Source of the DNA: Rhodocyclaceae bacterium
Lineage (GTDB): Bacteria; Pseudomonadota; Gammaproteobacteria; Burkholderiales; Rhodocyclaceae
NCBI GenBank assembly: GCA_028713915.1
Contig: JAQTNK010000007.1
Span: 62,001-126,000 of the forward strand
DNA length: 64,000 nucleotides
Direction: 5' to 3'
Part shown: positions 37,106 through 43,820 of the stretch, in pieces
How the letters are laid out: each line of letters begins with the position of its first letter
Numbering within the stretch: position 1 is the stretch's first letter
Notes under the pieces: model-generated
The model's input: only the letters and a program-made list of their open reading frames with translations
Databases searched by the model: none
Told to the model about the DNA's origin: nothing
Position numbers and translations under genes: made by a program

Positions 37106-37197
37106 GGCGATGTCGGGCACGGGCGACAGTGGCTGTCGCGCAGCGGAATGGGGACCATGTTCCCAGTAGTTCAACTTAACCGGGGAATCGATCTGCC

Positions 37198-38100
37198 ATG
37201 TTCAGGAAATGTTTCTTTGCCGCCATCGTGGCCGGCTACATGGCAGCGGCGTCGGCGGCACCGTTGGGAGCCAAGCACGTCCTCGTCGTCGAGGAAGGCA
37301 GCGGCCAGGTCCTGTACGAACGGAACGCCGCCGCGATGGTCCCGATCGCCTCGCTCACCAAGCTGATGACGGCAATGGTCATCCTCGACGCCAACCCCGA
37401 CATGGACGAGCCCATCAGCATCGAAGAACCCGAAACGCCGACGAAGAAGCGCAGCTGGTCGCGCCTGCCGCTCGGCACCACGCTGCCGCGCCGGATCGTC
37501 CTGCAGCTGGCGCTGATGTCCTCCGACAACCGCGCCGCCGCCTCGTTGGCGCGCGCCTATCCCGGCGGCATGGACGCGTTCATCGCCGCGGTCCGCGCCA
37601 AGGCGGAAGCGCTGGGAATGACGCACACCACCATCGAGGAGCCGACCGGGCTGTCCTCCAACAACCGCTCGACCGCCGGCGATCTCGTCAAGATGGTCGA
37701 GGCCGCCGCCCAGTACCCCGATATCGCCCGCATCACGACGGACAGCGGCGACGTCGTCGACGTCAACGGCCGCGCCCTGCAGTATCACAACACCAACCGC
37801 CTGGTCGGCCAGAAAGGCTGGGACATCCTGCTGTCGAAGACGGGAACCACCGCCGCCGCCGGGCGTTGCCTGATCATGCGGCTCGAATCGGCCGGCAGGA
37901 CCGTCGTCATGGTCCTGCTCAATGCCAAGGCGGGCTCGGCCCGATTTCTCGACGCGATGAAAATCCGCAACTTCCTTGCGGGCGACACCAGCATGGTGGC
38001 GCTGGACTCGCCGGTGCATCGCACGCGCACAGCCGCCTATTTTGCGCGGCGCCACAAGCCGCACCGTCACGTCGAATTGGCCAAGGCCGACGCGCCTTAG
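37198..38100 (+). CDS. pbpG: D-alanyl-D-alanine endopeptidase, PBP7/PbpG type
   Basis: Periplasmic S11-family serine peptidase that trims peptidoglycan cross-links. The 300-aa product has a signal peptide (about 1-20). The three penicillin-binding motifs are complete: SLTK with nucleophile Ser52 and Lys55, SDN at 109-111, and KTG at 214-216. It lacks the C-terminal amphipathic anchor domain of PBP5-type carboxypeptidases, and the short length favours a PbpG-like endopeptidase. The tail is His/Arg-rich (RRHKPHRHVE). Confidence 0.9.
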   Translation: MFRKCFFAAIVAGYMAAASAAPLGAKHVLVVEEGSGQVLYERNAAAMVPIASLTKLMTAMVILDANPDMDEPISIEEPETPTKKRSWSRLPLGTTLPRRIVLQLALMSSDNRAAASLARAYPGGMDAFIAAVRAKAEALGMTHTTIEEPTGLSSNNRSTAGDLVKMVEAAAQYPDIARITTDSGDVVDVNGRALQYHNTNRLVGQKGWDILLSKTGTTAAAGRCLIMRLESAGRTVVMVLLNAKAGSARFLDAMKIRNFLAGDTSMVALDSPVHRTRTAAYFARRHKPHRHVELAKADAP

Positions 38101-38103
38101 GCG

Positions 38104-38137
38104 ACGATTCGGTGCGCCCGGCCGGCCGCCGAATCGT
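38104..38137. terminator. Hairpin after pbpG
   Basis: ACGATTCGG (38104-38112) pairs with CCGAATCGT (38129-38137) around a GC-rich 16-base loop, followed by TCT. It starts four bases after the pbpG stop, in a gap between convergent genes. Confidence 0.45.
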
Positions 38138-38172
38138 TCTGCGCGCGCCTGCCACAGCGGCCTAAGGCGGCC

Positions 38173-38607
38173 CTAAGGCGGCGTCGGCGGTTGCGGCAGC
38201 ACTCTCGTCCAGCCGCCGGGACAGTCCTTCACGTAGGGATAATAGGCCGCCGCCGCTTCGCAGTAGTACCAGTAGCGGGTCGGCGACGGGGCGACCTCTG
38301 GCGGGCTGCCGCTGTCCCCGCGCTCGATGTAGATCGGCGGCGGCTCCGGCGTCGTCGCCAGGGGCGACATCGCGTAGGGGTCGTCGAACGGCGTGGCATA
38401 GGGCGGCCAGCCGAAGGTCGGGCCGAAGTAGATGGCGCCGCCCCAGTGTCGGTGCCACTCGCCATGCCCGTGCCAACTCCCGTGCCAATCCCCGTGGGCA
38501 TGACCCCCCTCATGGGCAAAGCCATGACCATGGTCGGCCCAGGCGGTGCCGCCGAACATGCCTATCGCCGCGGCGATCAGCACCAGCGCAGACTTGATCG
38601 AATTCAC
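38173..38607 (-). CDS. Secreted His-rich protein with YWYYC...YPYVKDCPGGW tail
   Basis: Function unknown. The 144-aa product has a signal peptide (about 1-24, ending TAWA). A segment with about a dozen His among Gly and Trp (about 25-55) could bind metal. Then come a Tyr/Pro-rich stretch and a C-terminal module with paired Cys: YWYYCEAAAAYYPYVKDCPG followed by GWTRVLPQPP. I know this module from many small secreted or lipoprotein-like betaproteobacterial proteins, where it has no assigned role. The stop lies in a CCTAAGGCGG direct repeat (38161-38170 and 38172-38181). Confidence 0.72.
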   Translation of the reverse strand: MNSIKSALVLIAAAIGMFGGTAWADHGHGFAHEGGHAHGDWHGSWHGHGEWHRHWGGAIYFGPTFGWPPYATPFDDPYAMSPLATTPEPPPIYIERGDSGSPPEVAPSPTRYWYYCEAAAAYYPYVKDCPGGWTRVLPQPPTPP

Positions 38608-38703
38608 GCTCGACTCCTTGCTGCCAACGTCGATGCCAATTCGACCCCGTCTCGCCGCAGACTATCCGGCGGGACGCAATTTGTTACCAAAGACTCGTGG
38701 TCG

Positions 38704-39324
38704 TCAGGAAACTTTGAGCCGCGCCGCGATTTCGGCCACATGCCGACCCTGGAAGCGGGCGATGGCCAACTCGTTCTCGCTCGGCAGCCGGGCGCCGTCG
38801 CCGCCGGTGATGGTCGACGCGCCGTAGGGGCTGCCGCCGGTGATCTCGGCCAAGGTCATTTGCCGCTGCTCGGAATAAGGCACGCCGACGATGACCATGC
38901 CCTGGTGCAGGAGGGTGGTGTGAAAGCTGAGCACGGTGGATTCCTGGCCGCCGTGCTGCGTCGCCGTGCTGGTGAAGACGCTGCCGACCTTGCCGATCAG
39001 CGCGCCGCGCATCCAGAGCGGGCCGGTCTGATCGAGGAAGTTGCGCATCTGCGCGCACATGTTGCCGAAGCGCGTCGGCGTGCCGAAGATGATCGCATCG
39101 GCGTCGGCGAGCTGCTCCGGCGTGGCGACGGGTACCTGCGCAAACTTGGCGCGCGCGGCCTTGGCGCCACTCTTCTCCAGCACCGCGTCAGGCACGAGTT
39201 CCGGCACCTGCCATAGCGTCGCCTCGACATTCTTCACCTCGCGCGCGCCGGCAATGACGGCTTCGGCCATGCGATAGACATGGCCATGCGAACTGTAGAA
39301 GATGACTTGCACTTTGGTCGTCAT
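38704..39324 (-). CDS. wrbA: NAD(P)H:quinone oxidoreductase WrbA
   Basis: FMN enzyme that reduces quinones by two electrons, limiting redox cycling under stress. The 206-aa flavodoxin-fold protein has the phosphate loop [13 protein letters not shown], the [21 protein letters not shown] stretch around the flavin, and [24 protein letters not shown], all WrbA hallmarks. The start [14 protein letters not shown] is supported by GGAGGACC just upstream; the longer open frame to 39552 is not coding-like. Confidence 0.93.
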   Translation of the reverse strand: MTTKVQVIFYSSHGHVYRMAEAVIAGAREVKNVEATLWQVPELVPDAVLEKSGAKAARAKFAQVPVATPEQLADADAIIFGTPTRFGNMCAQMRNFLDQTGPLWMRGALIGKVGSVFTSTATQHGGQESTVLSFHTTLLHQGMVIVGVPYSEQRQMTLAEITGGSPYGASTITGGDGARLPSENELAIARFQGRHVAEIAARLKVS

Positions 39325-39386
39325 TGCAGGTCCTCCATCTGATAACCCTTGGCCTTCCCGGTCGACTCGAGCATGTCGCCGGTCCG

Positions 39387-39776
39387 TCAATGGCTGCCGG
39401 GCAACACGCAGCGCGCCAGCCGCGCGTCGCTGTGCAGCGCGTGCAGCAGGTCCACGTACGCGCTGGTGACGGCAGGCGTCAGCAACGCCCCGCAGCGGCG
39501 CGCCGCCGCCGCTGCCGCGGTCGGCGCGACGATGCCCAGGTAGGCTGCCCAACCCTGCAACAGCCGGGCTTCGTGCTCGGTGTCGAAGGGGCCGAAGTAG
39601 CGCACCTCGCGATCATAAATCTTGGCGTATACGCGCGTCGGCCACAAGGCGAAATAATAGCCCGGCTCCAGCGGCCGGCCGTCGGCGGTTTCGTAGCGGC
39701 AGGCCATCATGGCCGAATTGACGAGGAAAGCCGGTTGCACGACCCGGATCACCTCATGTGTGGCTTTCGTCTTCAT
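39387..39776 (-). CDS. Conserved hypothetical protein
   Basis: Not assignable to a characterised family. The 129-aa product has no signal peptide or membrane segment. Its N-terminal half reads as ordinary folded protein, with [28 protein letters not shown] and [20 protein letters not shown]. The C-terminal part is Ala/Leu-rich with a Cys near each end. The pattern VRYFGPF...A..LQ recalls short betaproteobacterial proteins of unknown function. It is separated from wrbA by 62 bases on the same strand and may be co-expressed with it. Confidence 0.6.
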   Translation of the reverse strand: MKTKATHEVIRVVQPAFLVNSAMMACRYETADGRPLEPGYYFALWPTRVYAKIYDREVRYFGPFDTEHEARLLQGWAAYLGIVAPTAAAAAARRCGALLTPAVTSAYVDLLHALHSDARLARCVLPGSH

Positions 39777-39859
39777 CGCTTGTCTCCATGGCCGGCGCCG
39801 CGGCCAGTGCGCGGCAAGCCGTCGGGTACGGTGCCTCGGCGATGATCATAGAAAGACTC

Positions 39860-39886
39860 GCGGCGGCCGGGAATACCGGCCGCCGC
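39860..39886 (-). terminator. Terminator after fructose-bisphosphate aldolase
   Basis: Perfect 11-bp stem (39860-39870 with 39876-39886) with loop GAATA, 59 bases past the aldolase stop. On the minus strand it is followed by a CGAGTCTTTC stretch with few T. Confidence 0.6.
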
Positions 39887-39945
39887 TTATATTGGCTACT
39901 CGGTTTGCAGTAGTTTCGCCGGCGGCGGCTCGCGGCCGATCGCGT

Positions 39946-40998
<1,053 letters not shown>

Positions 40999-41031
40999 GC
41001 CCGTTCCTCCCGTCGATCGGCGAAAAGTTCA

Positions 41032-41060
41032 TTTATAGGCGCCATGACGGCGCGATGCAA
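41032..41060 (-). promoter_or_regulatory. Promoter of the aldolase gene
   Basis: On the minus strand: TTGCAT (41060-41055), 17-bp spacer, TATAAA (41037-41032), 34 bases before the ATG. Confidence 0.65.
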
Positions 41061-41069
41061 GCCGCATCC

Positions 41070-41606
41070 TCACGGCTTCGGCCTGGCCACCCAATTCCGC
41101 ACTGCCGCCAGGGTGTTCGCCACATGCTGGTCGGGGTTCATGGCCGTGTAGCTATAGACGATCCGGCCGTCGGGAGCGATGACATAGGAGGTGCGCTTGG
41201 CGTAGCCGCTGCGGCCGAGCAATACGGCGTCATAGGCTTTCATGATGCGCTGGTCGGCGTCGGCGGCGACGGGAAACTTGCTGCGGCATTCGCTGACGGA
41301 AAAGCGCTTGAGGGTTTCGATATCGTCGTGCGAGACGCCGATCACCGTCGCGCCGAGCGCCTTGAACTTGTCCACGGCCGCGGCGAAGTCGTGCGCCTCG
41401 ATGGTGCAGCCGGTGGTGAAGGCGGCTGGATAGAAGTACAGCACCACGGGGCCGTCCTTGAGGGCGGCGGCCAGCGAATAGTCGAACACCTTGCCGCCGA
41501 GCGACGCTTGCGTCGAGAAGTCCGGCGCCACGGCGCCGACCGCCAGTTCCGCGCTCGCCGGCAACGCCGCGAGCAAGAGCAGAAGCGCCATCAGCAGCCG
41601 TTTCAT
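41070..41606 (-). CDS. Exported peroxiredoxin (AhpC/TSA, PrxQ-like)
   Basis: Thiol peroxidase for hydrogen peroxide or organic peroxides. The 178-aa product has a signal peptide (MKRLLMALLLLLAALPASA), so it should act in the periplasm, unlike the cytoplasmic Bcp. The peroxidatic Cys67 lies in FYPAAFTTGCTIEA, where the usual Pro-Gly is Thr-Gly. A second Cys107 may be the resolving residue. No dedicated periplasmic reductant is encoded nearby. It is divergent from the phasin gene across a 247-base gap that holds the operator pair at 41683-41721. Confidence 0.85.
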   Translation of the reverse strand: MKRLLMALLLLLAALPASAELAVGAVAPDFSTQASLGGKVFDYSLAAALKDGPVVLYFYPAAFTTGCTIEAHDFAAAVDKFKALGATVIGVSHDDIETLKRFSVSECRSKFPVAADADQRIMKAYDAVLLGRSGYAKRTSYVIAPDGRIVYSYTAMNPDQHVANTLAAVRNWVARPKP

Positions 41607-41682
41607 CGCCGTTCCTCCATTGCAGACAATAGTCCTTGGAGCGCCACGGGACGCCGGAGTTGCAACGGCGACGCCGGCCTAT

Positions 41683-41721
41683 TACCCGAATTCCGGTAGG
41701 GCAAATACTGGAATTCGGGCA
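41683..41721 (+). promoter_or_regulatory. Paired 7-2-7 palindromes upstream of the phasin gene
   Basis: Palindrome 1 is TACCCGA-AT-TCCGGTA (41683-41698). Palindrome 2 is TACTGGA-AT-TCGGGCA (41706-41721), starting exactly 23 bp later. The two-heptamers-with-2-bp-gap layout is that of NarL/FixJ-type (LuxR HTH) response regulator sites. The same pair with the same spacing occurs at 59163-59201. Confidence 0.7.
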
Positions 41722-41738
41722 TTTTGCTTCCTCGCCGC

Positions 41739-41750
41739 GCCCCCTAGTAT
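41739..41750 (+). promoter_or_regulatory. Phasin promoter core
   Basis: GCCCCCTA (41739-41746) overlaps the -10-like TAGTAT (41745-41750), 18 bp downstream of palindrome 2. No -35 consensus is seen, consistent with an activator-dependent promoter. The same GCCCCCTA and a -10-like TACGAT occur at the same distance at 59219-59230. Confidence 0.5.
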
Positions 41751-41853
41751 TCAGCTTCCCGAGCCTTGGGCCAAAGCCCTCGTGGCGGACATGGCGGAGC
41801 ATGTCGCGGCACGATGCCGGGGAGCAGTCCTTTTCTTCCCTCTGGAGATCACG

Positions 41854-42387
41854 ATGGTGCAACCCAATATGATAGTTTCCGACCTTTACCTAGCCGCATT
41901 TCAATCGACGGTAGACCTCATCAACGTCTACCTTGGCGGCATCGAGCGCTTGCAGAGTTTCCAAATCGAGACCATGCAGAAAATGCGCGCCGACCAATCC
42001 GAGATTTCGAAACAGATCGACGCCACCGGCTCCCTCGAAGACATCCGGTCGGCGCAAACCGAATTTGCCCGCGACCAGGTCGAAAAGGCGGCGACCTACT
42101 GGAGCGGCCTGTGCACCACGGCCTACCAGAACCAACTGGAAATGTTGAAGGAGGCGCAAGCCAAGACCATGGCGCTGACGGCGGATATGCGCCAACGTCT
42201 CGATGCCGCGCCCGCAAGCGACGGGCCGATGATCTCGGCCTTGAAGCTGGTCGTCGATGCGGCCCAGTCGACCTGCGCCGCCGGCGTGCGCACCACCGAG
42301 GAAGTGGCGCGTCTGACGGCCGCCCAGATCGAAACCGCGGCGGCAAGCTCGAGGCATGCCAATGTCAAGGCAAAGCGCGCCGCCTGA
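41854..42387 (+). CDS. Phasin family protein
   Basis: Coats polyhydroxyalkanoate granules and affects their number and size. The 177-aa product is helical and free of Cys-rich or membrane regions, apart from one Cys near 90. It has the phasin-like opening ISDLYLAAFQSTVDLINVYLGGIERLQSFQIETMQ, repeated Gln/Ala/Glu heptads, and an Ala/Lys-rich tail (HANVKAKRAA). The ATG MVQPNMIVSD is preceded by TGGAGATC; the open frame further upstream runs across the promoter. No PHA synthase gene is in the window. Confidence 0.82.
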   Translation: MVQPNMIVSDLYLAAFQSTVDLINVYLGGIERLQSFQIETMQKMRADQSEISKQIDATGSLEDIRSAQTEFARDQVEKAATYWSGLCTTAYQNQLEMLKEAQAKTMALTADMRQRLDAAPASDGPMISALKLVVDAAQSTCAAGVRTTEEVARLTAAQIETAAASSRHANVKAKRAA

Positions 42388-42407
42388 CGCGGGGCTCAGC
42401 CATGCTC

Positions 42408-42461
42408 GCCGCGGCCTCTGCCGAAGAGGCCGCGGCTCCATGTTTGCCGGCGGCAAACATG
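42408..42461. other. Two tandem perfect hairpins after the phasin gene
   Basis: First: 12-bp stem 42408-42419 / 42425-42436, loop GCCGA. Second: 10-bp stem 42439-42448 / 42452-42461, loop GGC. Neither is followed by a T-run. They may end the transcript or protect the abundant phasin mRNA from 3' decay. Confidence 0.6.
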
Positions 42462-42508
42462 TCAAATGTCTTCAGAAATCGCTGGCCAATGAAAAAGGGT
42501 TTTCCACG

Positions 42509-42883
42509 ATGAAGCGTGCCATCGAATCTCTCGTGCAGTTCTGCATCGCCCAGCGCAATGCCTTCGACATCGCGGCGTGGTTCGCGAAATTCGAAGACGA
42601 GGGCGAGGCCGTGGCGCTGGCGGCAAAGTACTTGTCGATGACCAGTTGGTACGGCCACGAAGCGGAATTGGAACAGGTCGCGGCGGCGACGCATGTCTTC
42701 GCCGATAACAGCAACGGCCTGCATCTGGAGTCGCAGGCGGTCGGCTTCGACTTGAATTACTTTTCCACCCGCGTGCGCATCGGCATTGCGCAGGCGGGCC
42801 AGGTGTCGCGTCTGGCCAAGCGCGTCGCCCTCGGCGCGCCGGACGCGCGGCCGGACGTTCCGCGGCGAGATTTTTCGGCCTAG
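42509..42883 (+). CDS. Hypothetical protein
   Basis: No family recognised. The 124-aa product has no signal peptide. It opens MKRAIESLVQFCIAQRNAFDIAAWFAKFEDEG, has a single early Cys, and its middle reads as a folded domain (YLSMTSWYGHEAELEQVAAATHVFADNSNGLHLESQAVGFDLNYF split by helices). The C-terminus is Arg/Ala/Pro-rich and probably disordered. It lies between the phasin and an ACT-domain protein, both plus strand, so a link to storage or stress metabolism is possible but only by position. Confidence 0.6.
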   Translation: MKRAIESLVQFCIAQRNAFDIAAWFAKFEDEGEAVALAAKYLSMTSWYGHEAELEQVAAATHVFADNSNGLHLESQAVGFDLNYFSTRVRIGIAQAGQVSRLAKRVALGAPDARPDVPRRDFSA

Positions 42884-42943
42884 CGGATCGCCGCCGGATT
42901 TGCTGCCGTCGCAAGGCGGACGGGAAGAAACAACGGAGGAGGC

Positions 42944-43432
42944 ATGGCGATAACAGTCAAGAAGATCGAACTTTGGAACGTGATCGTCGACAACCGGCCG
43001 GGTGCCTTGGCCACCGTGCTGGAGCCGCTCGCCGATGCCGGCGCCGACCTCGAAGTCGTCTTGGGCACCAGCATTCCCGGCGATGGCGGCAAGGCCTCGG
43101 TCGGCGTATTTCCCGTCAAGGGCAAGAAGGTGCTGGCGGCAGCGCGGGCGTCGGGACTGGCGCCGGCGACGTCGATGCCTTCCTTGCTGGTCACCGGCGA
43201 TAACCGGGCCGGCCTCGGCCGCAGGATTTCGCAAACCCTGGCGGCGGCCGACATCAATATCGGCTTCGCCGTTGCGCAAGTCGCCGGCCGGAATTTCTCG
43301 GCCTTGTTCGGTTTCGCCAACGAGGCCGATGCCGGCAAGGCGGCTTCGATCCTCAAGAAACTCGGCGCTGCGAAGACGTCGAAGAAATCCGCCGCCGCGA
43401 CGAAGAAGCGGGGCGGTGCGCCGCCCGGCTAG
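42944..43432 (+). CDS. Tandem ACT-domain protein
   Basis: Small-molecule sensor of unknown ligand. The 162-aa product contains two ACT-like units: the first opens WNVIVDNRPGALATVLEPLADAGADLEVV (about 10-70), and the second LLVTGDNRAGLGRRISQTLAAADINIGFAVAQVAGR (about 80-140). Both keep the Asp-Arg-Pro/Ala-Gly turn that usually binds amino acids. The C-terminal 25 residues are Lys/Ala-rich. A strong GGAGGAGG precedes the ATG. No catalytic domain is attached, so it would act as a free regulator or partner protein. It overlaps the convergent DUF3460 gene by four bases. Confidence 0.75.
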   Translation: MAITVKKIELWNVIVDNRPGALATVLEPLADAGADLEVVLGTSIPGDGGKASVGVFPVKGKKVLAAARASGLAPATSMPSLLVTGDNRAGLGRRISQTLAAADINIGFAVAQVAGRNFSALFGFANEADAGKAASILKKLGAAKTSKKSAAATKKRGGAPPG

Positions 43433-43641
43433 TGCTGCAGCAGATTGCCGAAATAATAATAGCCATCGACGATGGGAACGCTGTCTTGCGCAGCCTTCGC
43501 CTCCGCGTCGAGGTCGACTTGCTTGTCCCAGTAGATGGCGCGGCCGCGATATTGATCGGCGACGATGTCAGGATGCTGGGCCAGAAACTCGTTCATGAAC
43601 TGCGTGAATTCCGAAACGTATTCCGTCTGACGTTTGACCAT
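43429..43641 (-). CDS. DUF3460 family small protein
   Basis: Function unknown; DUF3460 is a short protein family largely of betaproteobacteria. The product (70 aa from MVKRQTEYVSEF) has the pattern YVSEFTQFMNEFLAQHP followed by YRGRAIYWDKQVDLDAEAK, which is the family core: an acidic/aromatic helix followed by GR..LWDK. An earlier ATG at 43668 would add nine residues; I prefer the internal start because the family begins near SEFTQF. Confidence 0.78.
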   Translation of the reverse strand: MVKRQTEYVSEFTQFMNEFLAQHPDIVADQYRGRAIYWDKQVDLDAEAKAAQDSVPIVDGYYYFGNLLQH

Positions 43642-43667
43642 GATGGACACCGTAATGGGGAGTCGCA

Positions 43668-43733
43668 ATGAAATTTAGTGCTGGGCGCGCGGTGCGAAGT
43701 TCCCGCGGCGGGGCTGCGGTGCCGACCCGATGA
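43668..43733 (+). CDS. Possible short leader ORF (21 aa)
   Basis: ATG at 43668 has a good GGGGAG six bases upstream and encodes a 21-residue peptide beginning MKFSAGRAVR. Its stop overlaps the start of another tiny frame (43730). Too short for composition tests; it may be a leader or chance. Confidence 0.25.
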   Translation: MKFSAGRAVRSSRGGAAVPTR

Positions 43734-43807
43734 ACGCCGGCCGCGGCCTCGCGGTGGCGGCCGCCGCGGTGCGCAAGCCGGCCGCCGCCCGGATCGCGCT
43801 GTTCTAG
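43730..43807 (+). CDS. Possible short leader ORF (25 aa), coupled to the previous one
   Basis: MNAGRGLAVAAAAVRKPAAARIALF, 25 residues, with ATGA overlap to the 43668 frame and ending 13 bases before the GGDEF-EAL gene. The alternative is that both pieces are the remnant of one frameshifted gene. Confidence 0.2.
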   Translation: MNAGRGLAVAAAAVRKPAAARIALF

Positions 43808-43820
43808 GGGGCGACGCCGG

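Noticed and set aside
35483-37174. 563-aa minus-strand open frame
   Set aside because: Shadow of guaA with low-complexity His/Asp/Val composition.
38161-38181. CCTAAGGCGG direct repeat at the end of the His-rich gene
   Set aside because: Only two units, one base apart. Likely a small local duplication with no function of its own.
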